DNA of 64,000 bases from Aquatica leii (Eukaryota > Arthropoda > Insecta > Coleoptera > Lampyridae): assembly GCA_035610365.1 (NCBI GenBank), contig CM069432.1, forward strand, positions 6,882,001-6,946,000. Reading direction: 5' to 3'. Under the pieces are notes generated by a model. The model was given only the letters and a program-made list of their open reading frames with translations. It did no database searches and was not told where the DNA came from. Below, in pieces: positions 36,160-45,865 of the stretch. Every line of letters begins with the position of its first letter. Position 1 is the first letter of the stretch. Position numbers and translations under genes: made by a program.

Positions 36160-37568
36160 AACATTCTGTTAACCTGTTCGGCATCGAGTTAATTAATTTT
36201 TTGTAGATACTCAAACTTCATTTGCAGTTGCACTATATTATTTAAGTTTCTGACCTAAAGTAAAGGCGATTATTGATCCAAGTTCTGCTCATAGTTGCAC
36301 ACATATACTCGATGGAGTTTAAATCGGGAGATTTTGCTGGCCATTCTAAAGAAATTACGTCGTTTCTGTCCTCAAACCACTCATTTACGATTCTGCTTTT
36401 ATGAATTGGCAAATTGTCTTGGACAAAAACAATTTCTTCCAATACTTTTTCTAGATAAAGTGTTCGCACACTTCGCACCAAAATTTTGTCTAGCACTCGA
36501 ACACAACTTTCAGACCTAAATCATGGTGGAAAAACTAGAACCAATTCACCCGGCCCAGCTTTTAAAATACACCCCCAGAATTCACCAGAAATTCTTCCAC
36601 TTTGTCGATTTTTACGAACATGTTCGGTACTAAATCTTCTATTTGGTGGTCGCCAAAGTGTTATAGACGACTCTTCTTTAGATGAAAATACCTTTTCGTC
36701 CGTAAAAATTACCGTACTCTAGTCTCTGTACAAATTATTTCGACAGAATCTAATTTTTGCTTGAGGATGCTTTTCTGTTAATTCAGATTTTGTCGCAGGC
36801 TTACTTCCAAATAATCTGCGTCGTATTGTTGAAGCGCTGTAGTTTAAACGAACTTCTTCTCGAATTCGCGGAGCAATTGTAAAAGGAGAATTTTGAACAC
36901 ACCTAACAATTTGCATCTTCCTTTATGGCAGTTGCTCTATTTATTCCTTTTGGTTTCGTTATAAGAGAAACTTCTCCTTCTTCGTCAAACCTTCCAAGCC
37001 ACCGACGAACTTGGCGCACCTGTATATGTATTTAGTTAAGTAATTTAGTTTAACCAAATAATTCAATTATTTTAGTAAATTACGTTTTCTTAAAATAAAT
37101 AAGTTATTTTTTTTAACAAAAATACTTTTAATAAAGTTTAAAGTGTTTCTTTTCTATTAAAAACATTTTTTTTGAAGTTATTCTGAACCCTTATTGTTTA
37201 TCACCAACAGAATTTTTAAGAAAGAAACTCAAACACGACAAATTTTTGAAAACATTGATGTAATAATACATTAACGTGTGCATAATTTTAATTAATATTA
37301 TATTCTAATTTTAGTTAATGGGATAAAATAAAACTAAGAAAACTTTTCGTTTAAGATTGCGTAAAATATTTCTTAAGGATGTTTAAGATTAGTAATTAAT
37401 CAATGATTCAGTCTATTTTAAAGGCTTATTATAAGCAAATACTAAAAATTTTACTGATAATCCATTTTGTAAAGCAATTTCACGTTGAGGATTTTCATTA
37501 GCAGCCATTCCAGTAATTGCAATCCATGTTTCTACACTGGAATCTCTCTGCCCAAAACCTCTACCCAT
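36160..37568 (-). pseudogene. Tc1-like transposase, minus copy
   Basis: Starts with ATG at 37568 (MGRGFGQRDSSVETWIAI, first helix-turn-helix) and stops making sense at about 37430. It resumes at 37031 with VRQVRRWLGRFDEEGEVSLITKP (second helix-turn-helix). The gap could be an intron (ATATACAG acceptor at about 37032) or an insertion. A frame shift near 36920 leads to ASTIRRRLFGSKPA. One in-frame TAG (36719-36721) precedes STVIFTDEKVF with the first catalytic aspartate. Then come FVQDNLPIHKSR (second aspartate) and SLEWPAKSPDLNSIEYM (catalytic glutamate). I count 35 residues between the second D and E. The C-terminus ends at about 36242 with a further tail to 36165. Confidence 0.8.
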
Positions 37569-37574
37569 GTTTGA

Positions 37575-38185
37575 TTATTTTTAACAATTAATTACTTATA
37601 CTAATCTTAACTATATGTATTTTATAACAACTAAAATTATTTGCTGATCAATGTCTACTTGAAATAAATTAGTATACTGAATTACGCTCTACTAAATACT
37701 AAATTATTGACTATTGTCAGACTCGTAATTTGAATTCCAAATATTACTTTCACACATGCTTGAAATTATTGCACTATTTTTAACTAAATACTGTGGAGTT
37801 TACGCCTCCTTTGTCATTACAGAAAATAATTATCCTTTAGAAAATTTTTCCGAACTTAGACAATGAGTAAGGTCAAAGTTGGACTTTCAAAAGATTTTAG
37901 TTTCCAATTGTTGATAGATAACTTCAATATTTGATGATATCGTAAAATAAATTGATTGTCTTTGAGTTTCCAAGATTAATGATTTTTATTGCATTAGACT
38001 CAGGACACAAATGCAAACATTTTATTTTGTTTGATATTGCGTTTTTGAGTCCGATTGTATAATAGTTACTTTTTTTCAAGATTCAGCATTTCCTAATAGA
38101 TTACCACTAACAGTTAGCTACATATATGGTTCTCTCTTATTTTATTTTCACTGACAAGAAAAATAAATTTGTTGGTTACTTTACG
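37575..38185. other. Spacer between the two inverted Tc1 copies
   Basis: AT-rich sequence with no recognised coding. It would hold the 5' end of the minus Tc1 copy, but I could not locate a terminal repeat. Confidence 0.35.
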
Positions 38186-38189
38186 TACA

Positions 38190-38380
38190 GGTTCTGTTCG
38201 CCAATTCATAATAAGAGTAGAATAATAACATAGTAGTTTTAGAACAGAACCGGCTTAATTTCTTTAGACTTTAGAATGACCAACAAAATTTTTTGACTTA
38301 AACCCCATTGAGAATATGTGGGTAGTTATGAGCAAGACATAGACGAACAATCGCCTTAACATTCTGGCAAGCAATTTAAA
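38190..38380 (+). pseudogene. Tc1-like transposase, plus copy, part before the hAT insertion
   Basis: Aligns at the nucleotide level with the minus copy: CGCCAATTCATAA matches the region of the second aspartate, TTAATTTCTTTAGA the ISL block, and TTAAACCCCATTGAGAATATG the DLNPIEN block. AGCAAGACAT and AACAATCGCCTTAACATT follow. It has a seven-base duplication (CTTTAGA) and stops. The coding is cut at 38380 by the hAT insertion and continues at 46677. Everything upstream of the second catalytic aspartate is absent. Confidence 0.75.
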
Positions 38381-38713
38381 CAGGGGTGTAGCTATCCTGG
38401 AGCAGTTGGAGCAAACTGCTCCGAGTGCACGAATTTTAAGGGCGCACGAGCCAGGGAGCGCAAATGTTAAAACAGCTTATCATAGTGTTATTTTACTAAA
38501 TAGTTTTATCAGGCAGTAAAAGAGGTTTGATCAATATATGAACACAACTTAACAATACTTAATGAATGTTGGTGTGCGCTGTGCGACTGCTTAAAAGTTG
38601 AAATGTATTGTAATTGTACTTCTAGTATTAGTTTTTTGATGGCGCTGTAAGACGTAATTGTGATTTGTAGCCACTTTCAACTTTAAAAATGCACTATGGT
38701 TTGAAAAAAATAT

Positions 38714-39187
38714 TGAAACGTCCGAGAAATTACTTGCAAATGCAAGAGCCTTCTAGAACTGTTATCTAGTTTCTAGAAGATATAGCGAAAAGTGAGGAAC
38801 GATCGAGAAAGATTCGCCGATGTCTATAAAAGCCGAAGATGGAAATCGTAGGTCAGTTATTGCTGGAATGTGAATGCATGCAGTATTAAATAAATAAGCA
38901 AGTGAAGATAAATAAATCGTTAACACGTGTTTGTCTACATAAATAAATCGAGAATAATCGTGTATGTGATAATTAGTGTAAACAAGAGTGATATCCGAGG
39001 ACGTTATCTTATCTCGTGTTAGTTATCTTAAGTGTTATACAACGGTCATACATAAATTAGTGTAAGTGTTTTTATTATTAGATTTAATTAAGTTCGGTTA
39101 ATTTAAAAGTATACATATTTCTATAATAAGTAAACGTAGTTTTAATCGTTTTAAATAAATTAGTTTTTAAGTAATAAATTCGTTACA
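38714..39187 (+). repeat. 5' LTR of the gypsy element
   Basis: 474 bp, TGAAACG...GTTACA, so it starts TG and ends CA. It is identical by eye to the 3' LTR at 44886-45359. The 4-bp target duplication ATAT lies at 38710-38713 and 45360-45363. Confidence 0.95.
38825..38859 (+). promoter_or_regulatory. LTR core promoter: TATA box and initiator
   Basis: TATAAA at 38825-38830 is followed by TCAGTT at 38853-38858, an arthropod initiator. The A at 38855 lies 30 bases after the first T of the TATA box, the canonical spacing. This predicts U3 as 38714-38854. The same pair occurs in the 3' LTR at about 44997 and 45025. Confidence 0.65.
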
Positions 39188-39189
39188 AA

Positions 39190-39207
39190 TTGGTGTCAGG
39201 TGTTCGG
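39190..39207 (+). other. Primer binding site region
   Basis: TTGGTGTCAGGTGTTCGG starts two bases after the LTR end. TGG complements the CCA end of a tRNA, as expected for minus-strand priming. I could not assign the tRNA from memory. Confidence 0.6.
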
Positions 39208-39456
39208 TTTTAAACCCGTGGAAATCGTGTAAATAGATAAAGCTGTTCGCGATTAGTGTAATCATAGTTAAATTCGTAATATAGTCTTTATTAAACTTTT
39301 CTATTAACAAGTGCGTGATCGCGATTTTTAATTAAATTCGTTTCCGTACACTAGTGGTTTAATATTATTAAGTAGATAGTTATTAAAATTTTGTGTTATA
39401 GAAAACTGCATTTTAAAAAAGTAGTGTATTTAAACTTTTTATTCGTGTTATAATTT

Positions 39457-39870
39457 ATGACGGTGACGCGTTCGCAAGCAGTAAAAATGGATGCAAAACT
39501 ATTTGAAATTCTTGAATCGATAAAAATGGTCAAGAATCGATGAATAGAAAAATGGAAGAAAAGTTTCACCAAAATTCCCAGAAAATGGAAGAAAATTCCC
39601 AGAAAATGGAAGAAAATTCTAGAAAATGGAAGAAAAACTTTCCGAACATTCTCAGAAAATGGAAGAAAATTCTAGAAGTTTAAAAGAAGAAATACGAACG
39701 AGCATAGAAAAATTCAAGAAGAAACCCAAGCAGATATGCTAAATTTGAAAGAAGAAATTTGCGAATCTGTGAATGAGAAAATAGAAGCAATAGAGGACAA
39801 ATTAGAAGACAGAATAAAACTGATTGAAGAAAAAAATGAAGCAAATGAGTTGCCACGGTGAAGAAAGCGT
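39457..39870 (+). pseudogene. gag N-terminal coiled-coil region, broken by small shifts
   Basis: An ATG at 39457 begins MTVTRSQAVKMDAKLFEIL and hits a stop at about 39541. After it come tandem short repeats (CAGAAAATGGAAGAAAATTC and variants, 39578-39690) that would encode charged heptad-like helices. The original phase is readable again at about 39742-39855 (LKEEICESVNEKIEAIEDKL). A further one-base step near 39855 is needed to reach the capsid frame. The breaks lie in or near A-runs. It probably was the natural gag start, with a coiled coil in front of capsid. Confidence 0.55.
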
Positions 39871-41446
39871 CACGAGTGAAGATTTAATAATGGACCATCG
39901 AGAAGAAAACACTCACAAGTTCAAAGTTGTACCACCGAATTTTGATGGTAAAGTTCCATGGTCAACCTACTACAAACAGTTTGAAGCCGCAGCTACTGCT
40001 AATGGTTGGAGCAACAAGCAGAAAGCGACGTCTTTAATAGTGTCCTTACGTGGAGAAGCGCTTGGAATTTTACAAACTGTTCCGGACCACCTGCAAGAAA
40101 ATTACGAACTCTTAATATCACGACTAGAAATGAGATATGGGGATGCTCATCTTCAACAAGTTTACCAGGCTCAAATTAAAAGTCGGGTTCAGAAAGCTGC
40201 CGAAAGTCTTCAAGAGTTTGAGGCTGACATCGCCAGACTAACACGGCTTGCGTATCCTACAGCGCCAGATACCTTCTTGGAGCAATTGGCTATTCAAACC
40301 TTTGTAGACGGCCTTCGAGACAGCGAAACACAGCAGACTCTCCGGTTAGCTCGACCGAAGACGTTGGATGACGCATTAACCCATGCTTTGGAGTTCGAGG
40401 CGGCGAAACAAGCGTCGCACCGAGGCAGCCATAAGCTCCGCTGTGCTGCAGAAGTATCCTCGCACACAGAAGAAAGCATTGAAGACATAGTGCGACGGGT
40501 ACTTCGGGAACGAGAAGCTCGAGGAAGAGAACTGACGTGCTGGAACTGCGGAGAAGTGGGCCACGTACGACGCCGTTGTACTAAACCTAAGAAGAGGACT
40601 AGAAGAGCCCTCGAAAATTTGGAACGAGGCGAGCGAAAGAAACAAAAAGTAATCACATCTAGTCAAACTCCGGAGGTTACAATCCAAATGGCATCGCCTA
40701 GAGAGCAATTGCATAGCATTTATCTCGATGGCAAGATCAATGGGAGAAGCGTCCAGTTACTGGTTGACACGGGAGCGACGAAGACCATCATTCGTCCTGA
40801 CATCTTATTGGAAAACGAGAAGACATCACCAGTAACAGTACGACTTCGAACAGCGACGGGCGACGAAATACCTACTCACGGACAAGTCAAAGTAACCATT
40901 GGTTTGGGAAATGGAGTACTCGACCATCAAGTACTGGTAGCCGACATCACGGAAGAAGTTATCCTGGGAATGGACGTGATAAAGAAGTATGGGTTCCATT
41001 TGGATATGAAGAACGATGTCCTGAAGATGGACAATGAAGAAATTCCTTTTCATTCGTCAGAGAAGGCAGCCGTGCGAGTCTTATTGAGTGAAGACGTGAC
41101 TCTGCCTGCAAGGACTGAAAGTGTGGTGATGGCACGCCTGGATGGAAGTCTCCGGGAAGGCTACATACGCGCGATTGAACCAATGGAGGGCGGCTTAGTT
41201 GAAAAGGGACTACTCGTTGGCAGAACTTTAGTACGAGTAAAGAAGACGATGCCAGTAAGGATCTTAAACATCAACTCAGATCCTGTAACGCTAAAAGAAG
41301 ACCGTGGTAGGCCAATGCACGCCAGTATCACAAATTGTGAGATGCGTGAAGTCGAACGAAGATACGTCGCTGAAGAAGTGTCCACAACATCTATTGGACA
41401 TTCTTACCACCAAATGCGAAAACCTCAGCCAAGACCAGCTGGCTAA
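39824..41446 (+). CDS. gag: gypsy gag-protease reading frame
   Basis: 540 codons open from a TTG; the true start is probably the ATG at 39457 in another phase. Residues 32-200 form a retrotransposon gag (capsid) domain (FKVVPPNFDGKVPWSTYYKQF, LRGEALGILQTVP, LEQLAIQTFVDGLRD). A CCHC knuckle is at C239-C242-H247-C252 (CWNCGEVGHVRRRC), after a charged helix and before a basic stretch. The protease site is LLVDTGATKTII with D315, and VILGMDVIKKYG near residues 378-389 closes the fold. The end (after about residue 515) differs from expectation: the neighbouring phase carries the RT-linker sequence from about 41375. So gag-pol may be joined by a +1 shift, or was one frame now broken by one base. 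Confidence 0.9.
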   Translation: MKKKMKQMSCHGEESVTSEDLIMDHREENTHKFKVVPPNFDGKVPWSTYYKQFEAAATANGWSNKQKATSLIVSLRGEALGILQTVPDHLQENYELLISRLEMRYGDAHLQQVYQAQIKSRVQKAAESLQEFEADIARLTRLAYPTAPDTFLEQLAIQTFVDGLRDSETQQTLRLARPKTLDDALTHALEFEAAKQASHRGSHKLRCAAEVSSHTEESIEDIVRRVLREREARGRELTCWNCGEVGHVRRRCTKPKKRTRRALENLERGERKKQKVITSSQTPEVTIQMASPREQLHSIYLDGKINGRSVQLLVDTGATKTIIRPDILLENEKTSPVTVRLRTATGDEIPTHGQVKVTIGLGNGVLDHQVLVADITEEVILGMDVIKKYGFHLDMKNDVLKMDNEEIPFHSSEKAAVRVLLSEDVTLPARTESVVMARLDGSLREGYIRAIEPMEGGLVEKGLLVGRTLVRVKKTMPVRILNINSDPVTLKEDRGRPMHASITNCEMREVERRYVAEEVSTTSIGHSYHQMRKPQPRPAG

Positions 41447-43070
41447 AGTTAAAGTGTTAATCCAAGAGTACCAAGATGTGTTCGCGCTGGAGAGTGGCTC
41501 CAAAGGAAGAACTAACGTGGTGAAACATAAAATTAATACCGGAGACGCTCGGCCGATACGACAACATCCACGCAGACTTCCTTTGGCGAAAAGAGAAGAA
41601 GCCGAACAAATAATTACGGATATGGAGAGAGAAGGCGTGATTGAACCTTCAAGTAGTCCATGGGCATCCCCAGTGGTACTCGTGAAGAAGAAGGATGGAT
41701 CAACGAGGTTTTGCGTAGACTACAGGCAGCTAAACGACGTGACCAAAAAGGACAGCTACCCTTTACCCAGAATTGACGATACGCTAGACACCCTGTCAGG
41801 ATCCCAGTGGTTTTCTACGTTAGATTTAAAGAGTGGATACTGGCAGGTCGAATTAGAACCCAAGGATCGTGAAAAAACAGCTTTTACGATCGGAACTGGT
41901 TTGTGGCAGTTCACCGTAATGCCCTTCGGCCTGTGTAACGCTCCTGCAACGTTCGAGCGTTTGATGGAGACCATCTTGCGCGGATTGTCTTGGAAGACGT
42001 GCTTGGTTTACTTGGACGACGTGATCGTTGTTGGAAGGTCGTTTGAAGAGCATTTGAACAACTTGAAGGAAGTGTTCCAGCGATTACGTGGGGCTAACCT
42101 CAAACTGAGCCCAAAGAAGTGCCACGTATTTAAGAAGAAAGTCCAATACCTTGGCCACGTCGTATCTAGAGATGGAGTAAGGGCTGACCCAGACAAAATC
42201 CGAGCAGTGCAAGCATGGCCAAGACCGATCGACAAACATCAGGTCCGAAGTTTCCTTGGGTTGTGCACTTATTATAGAAGATTTGTCCCCGGATTTGCCA
42301 ATATTGCCAAACCATTGACAAAACTAACCGAAGAAAAAGCAGAATTTAGATGGGATGAAGACTGCGAAAATTCTTTTAATCAACTAAAACAGGCCCTAGT
42401 CACTTCGCCGATTTTGAGTTATCCACGAGAAGATGGAAAGTTTGTTTTGGATACCGACGCAAGCAATATGGCCATAGGCGCGGTCCTTTCGCAGGTTCAA
42501 GATGGACAAGAAAAGGTTATCGCGTACTTTAGCAAGGTTTTGTCCAGGCCAGAAAGGAATTATTGCGTGACTAGGAGGGAGCTGTTAGCAGTCGTTAAGT
42601 CCATCGAACATTTCTACAAGTATTTGTATGGACGAAAATTTTTACTGAGAACAGACCACGCCGCTTTAAAATGGCTACTACAGTTCCGTAACCCAGAAGG
42701 ACAAGTGGCAAGATGGATCGAGAGACTGCAAGAGTATGACTACGACACAGAACACCGTGCCGGAAGCAGTCATCGGAACGCTGATGCCTTGTCCAGAAGA
42801 CCATGTCCGGCGGACTGCAGCCATTGTTCGCGACTGGAAGAAAAAGTCGAATGCCTCCGGAGAACTGCTATGGTTGATGATGAGTGGGAACCTGAGCAGT
42901 TACGTCGCGAACAAAAAGACGATCCTGAAATAAGACTACTCCTCGACTGGAAAGAAAGCGGCCGACGACCAACCTGGGAAGAAGTGAGTGCTTTGGGCAA
43001 AAATATCAAAGCGTACTGGGCGCAGTGGGACTCCTTGATAGTAGAAGACGGTCTTCTTAAGCGATCCTAG
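41304..43070 (+). CDS. pol: gypsy pol: reverse transcriptase and RNase H
   Basis: 588 codons, opening with GTG inside the overlap with gag-protease, so it is normally made as a fusion. The RT domain spans about residues 100-300: VVLVKKKDGSTRFCVDYRQL, STLDLKSGYWQ, FTVMPFGLCNAPATFERLM, and the catalytic YLDD at 236-239. The connection (VRSFLGLCTYYRRFV) is at 314-328. RNase H spans about 378-500, with catalytic D383 and E426, then D451 in RTDH, ending at ADALSR (493-498). The family is Ty3/gypsy (412-like wording). It stops at 43068-43070 by a one-base shift; the integrase phase is open from 43061, so the break looks mutational or a sequencing error in this copy. Confidence 0.93.
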   Translation: MVGQCTPVSQIVRCVKSNEDTSLKKCPQHLLDILTTKCENLSQDQLAKVKVLIQEYQDVFALESGSKGRTNVVKHKINTGDARPIRQHPRRLPLAKREEAEQIITDMEREGVIEPSSSPWASPVVLVKKKDGSTRFCVDYRQLNDVTKKDSYPLPRIDDTLDTLSGSQWFSTLDLKSGYWQVELEPKDREKTAFTIGTGLWQFTVMPFGLCNAPATFERLMETILRGLSWKTCLVYLDDVIVVGRSFEEHLNNLKEVFQRLRGANLKLSPKKCHVFKKKVQYLGHVVSRDGVRADPDKIRAVQAWPRPIDKHQVRSFLGLCTYYRRFVPGFANIAKPLTKLTEEKAEFRWDEDCENSFNQLKQALVTSPILSYPREDGKFVLDTDASNMAIGAVLSQVQDGQEKVIAYFSKVLSRPERNYCVTRRELLAVVKSIEHFYKYLYGRKFLLRTDHAALKWLLQFRNPEGQVARWIERLQEYDYDTEHRAGSSHRNADALSRRPCPADCSHCSRLEEKVECLRRTAMVDDEWEPEQLRREQKDDPEIRLLLDWKESGRRPTWEEVSALGKNIKAYWAQWDSLIVEDGLLKRS

Positions 43071-44941
43071 AAAGTGCCGAGGGCACGGGAAACAGACTAC
43101 AGCTGGTAGTGCCAAAGAGCAGGGTGACCGAAGTGTTGAAGCATCTCCACGATGGGACATCGGGAGGACACTTTGGCATTAAGAAGACGTTGGGTAAAGT
43201 GCGAGAACGATTCTACTGGATGAACTGCAAAGAGGACGTCATGAAATGGTGCCGTAAATGCACAGTCTGCGCATCAGGAAATGGTCCAGCGAGAAAGCGC
43301 AAAGCACCCATGAAACAATATAACGTAGGAAGCCCGTTGGAAAGAGTTGCGATTGACATCGCAGGGCCGTTCCCAGAATCCGATTCGGGAAATAAATACA
43401 TCCTGGTGGCGATGGATTATTTCACGAAATGGACGGAGGCTTACGCCATACCCAACCAGGAAGCAGCTACAGTCGCAGACGTATTGGTAAAAGAATTTTT
43501 CTGCCGGTTTGGAGTTCCGTTGGAATTACACTCCGATCAAGGCCGCAATTTTGAGTCTGGGCTGTTTCAAGAAGTTTGCCGACTGTTAGGAATTAAAAAG
43601 ACTAGGACAACGCCTCTCCATCCTCAGTCTGATGGCATGGTTGAACGGATGAATCGAACAATGGGCAAGTACTTAGCCAAGGTAGTGTCCGAACATCAAA
43701 GAGACTGGGATCAGTACTTGCACCTCTTCTTAATGGCGTACCGATCATCCGTTCACGAAAGCACAGGCCAAACACCATCCTGTGTCATGCTCGGTCGTGA
43801 GATAAGATTACCATGCGATCTTCAATTTGGACGAAGGCCGGAAGAAGAAGTCGCTGGAGAAGATTACGTCAGCAAGCTGGCAAAGAGGCTAGACGAAGTA
43901 CATGAAGAGGTTCGTAAAAACACACAAATTGCCAGCGACAGGATGAAAACAAGATATGACGTCAAGGCGCAAAATGGTGGGTTTCAACCTGGCGATATGG
44001 TTTGGTTGTATAACCCTCCAAGGAGACGTGGTTTTTCGCCGAAGCTGCAAAGGCAATGGGAGGGCCCCTATGAAGTCGTGCAGCGTATTAACGACGTTAT
44101 ATACCGCATCCGAAAACCGCCCAGAGGCAAGCCAAAAGTGGTCCACGTCGATCGTCTAGCCCCGTTTGCTGGCGATAACCACAATCCGCAAGTTCAGGTC
44201 CGAACCAGAGTAATAAGTAGCAGAACCAGGAATCCAATCGAAGAAATGGGGTTCGAAAAGTTTATGAACTTATACGGAGGTTCTGGAAAAGCTAGGTTCG
44301 GAGTTACCACCGAGGAACAACAAGACCTGTTCCAGACACAAAAAGATTACGCCATCGCACATTGCGTGAGCGAGGAGCTTGACATGTCCAAAGGGGTTGC
44401 AGTCGTGTTTAAAAAGAAGTTTGGACAGCTAGATGAATTACGAAGACAGCAACCGGCAGTCGGAAAGGTTTTAGGACTACGTGGTGACGGACGCTTCGTT
44501 TTCTATCTGGTCACCAAGAAATACTCACGTGTCAAGCCGTTATACAAAGATCTGTGGCGAACATTATGGAGTCTCAAGAGACAAATGGAGTTCCATCATG
44601 TTAAGAAATTGGCAGTACCCAAGCTTGGTTGTGGCTTAGACCAACTGAATTGGAGGACAGTTCGAAACATGTTGGAGGTCGTCTTCCGAGGAACAGGCAT
44701 TCAAGTGTTGGTCTGTAGTTACCAACCGAGGAGAGTATTGGGTCAGGAAAAGTCCATTGACTGTTACTTTTATGGTCAAGGAAGTTGCCGAAATGGAGGA
44801 AGCTGCCGCTATCGCCACGATCCCTTTTACCGGTGTCGCATCCAGTCTCCTGTTCTGGGACAGAACAGTCCTAAGAAGGGGGCAGTGAAACGTCCGAGAA
44901 ATTACTTGCAAATGCAAGAGCCTTCTAGAACTGTTATCTAG
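43061..44941 (+). CDS. gypsy integrase fused to TARG1-like macrodomain and CCCH zinc finger
   Basis: The frame is open from 43061; residue numbers here count from the GTG at 43109 (610 codons). Zinc-binding H14, H21, C51 and C54 precede an rve core with D83 (AIDIAGPFPE), D143 (HSDQGRNF) and E179 (DGMVERMN), 35 residues after D143. A basic C-terminal domain (PGDMVWLYNP ... VVHVDRLAPF) ends near 353. Residues about 403-537 then form a macrodomain: DYAIAHCVSEELDMSKG, VAVVFKKKFGQLDEL, FYLVTKKYSRVKPLY, LAVPKLGCGLDQLNW, GIQVLVC. This matches human TARG1/OARD1 block by block, and K470 and D511 occupy the places of its catalytic Lys84 and Asp125. A CCCH finger C552-x7-C560-x5-C566-x3-H570 follows. 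The last 18 codons lie inside the 3' LTR. Confidence 0.9.
   Translation, partial: AILESAEGTGNRLQLVVPKSRVTEVLKHLHDGTSGGHFGIKKTLGKVRERFYWMNCKEDVMKWCRKCTVCASGNGPARKRKAPMKQYNVGSPLERVAIDIAGPFPESDSGNKYILVAMDYFTKWTEAYAIPNQEAATVADVLVKEFFCRFGVPLELHSDQGRNFESGLFQEVCRLLGIKKTRTTPLHPQSDGMVERMNRTMGKYLAKVVSEHQRDWDQYLHLFLMAYRSSVHESTGQTPSCVMLGREIRLPCDLQFGRRPEEEVAGEDYVSKLAKRLDEVHEEVRKNTQIASDRMKTRYDVKAQNGGFQPGDMVWLYNPPRRRGFSPKLQRQWEGPYEVVQRINDVIYRIRKPPRGKPKVVHVDRLAPFAGDNHNPQVQVRTRVISSRTRNPIEEMGFEKFMNLYGGSGKARFGVTTEEQQDLFQTQKDYAIAHCVSEELDMSKGVAVVFKKKFGQLDELRRQQPAVGKVLGLRGDGRFVFYLVTKKYSRVKPLYKDLWRTLWSLKRQMEFHHVKKLAVPKLGCGLDQLNWRTVRNMLEVVFRGTGIQVLVCSYQPRRVLGQEKSIDCYFYGQGSCRNGGSCRYRHDPFYRCRIQSPVLGQNSPKKGAVKRPRNYLQMQEPSRTVI
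44873..44885 (+). other. Polypurine tract
   Basis: AAGAAGGGGGCAG directly precedes the 3' LTR; it would prime plus-strand DNA synthesis. It lies within the open reading frame of the integrase-macrodomain protein. Confidence 0.8.
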
Positions 44942-45359
44942 TTTCTAGAAGATATAGCGAAAAGTGAGGAACGATCGAGAAAGATTCGCCGATGTCTATA
45001 AAAGCCGAAGATGGAAATCGTAGGTCAGTTATTGCTGGAATGTGAATGCATGCAGTATTAAATAAATAAGCAAGTGAAGATAAATAAATCGTTAACACGT
45101 GTTTGTCTACATAAATAAATCGAGAATAATCGTGTATGTGATAATTAGTGTAAACAAGAGTGATATCCGAGGACGTTATCTTATCTCGTGTTAGTTATCT
45201 TAAGTGTTATACAACGGTCATACATAAATTAGTGTAAGTGTTTTTATTATTAGATTTAATTAAGTTCGGTTAATTTAAAAGTATACATATTTCTATAATA
45301 AGTAAACGTAGTTTTAATCGTTTTAAATAAATTAGTTTTTAAGTAATAAATTCGTTACA
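44886..45359 (+). repeat. 3' LTR of the gypsy element
   Basis: 474 bp, identical by eye to the 5' LTR; followed by the target duplication ATAT (45360-45363). It contains the last 55 bases of the integrase-macrodomain frame, with the stop at 44939-44941. Confidence 0.95.
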
Positions 45360-45865
45360 ATATAAATGCGGCGATAAGCGGTTTAAAAAAACATCTATGC
45401 AAAGTTGCAATTTGTTGTCCTTGGTTCTCACAAAAAATGTTTTTGAACTTTTGCCTTTGTAATAAGCCCTTCGTTCTTGTTAACTCTTACAAAAACAGGA
45501 TTTAAAATACCAGGCGGCATGGGTTTTACATAAACTTGTTATACACTTTCAATAGAAAAAAATGGGCTTGTCTAACACGGTAATTTTTCCGTGTTCATGC
45601 TTTTGACGCGTTACGTTCTCGTAATTTAGTTGTCACTAAAATATTAGTTTACTTGGAATTAAACTGAAGAAGCCAAGAAGAACAACGCAAACCTTAAAAT
45701 TTGATAATTTATTATAATAATTTTCAACCATATGATAATTGTACAAAATAAAGTACTGGAACATATTAATATTGTCTCAAAAATGCTACTCAAAAAGATG
45801 TAGAGCAATCAATTGAGATGCTGTTTTTACTTCTAACCCAATTCCAAAATATATATATTAAATAA

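Larger units (their letters stand above)
38714..45359 (+). mobile_element. Young Ty3/gypsy retrotransposon with macrodomain-carrying pol
   Basis: A 6.6-kb element with two LTRs identical by eye, a primer site, gag, protease, RT, RNase H, integrase, an extra macrodomain plus CCCH finger, and a polypurine tract in front of the 3' LTR. Codon use is noticeably richer in GC than the surrounding DNA. It lies inside the hAT element, so it is younger than the hAT, which is younger than the Tc1 copy. No env-like frame is present. Reading frames are nearly intact apart from one-base shifts. Confidence 0.95.

Noticed and set aside
40294..44917. Several minus-strand open frames inside the gypsy element
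   Set aside because: They are antisense to gag, RT and integrase coding and show no domain of their own.
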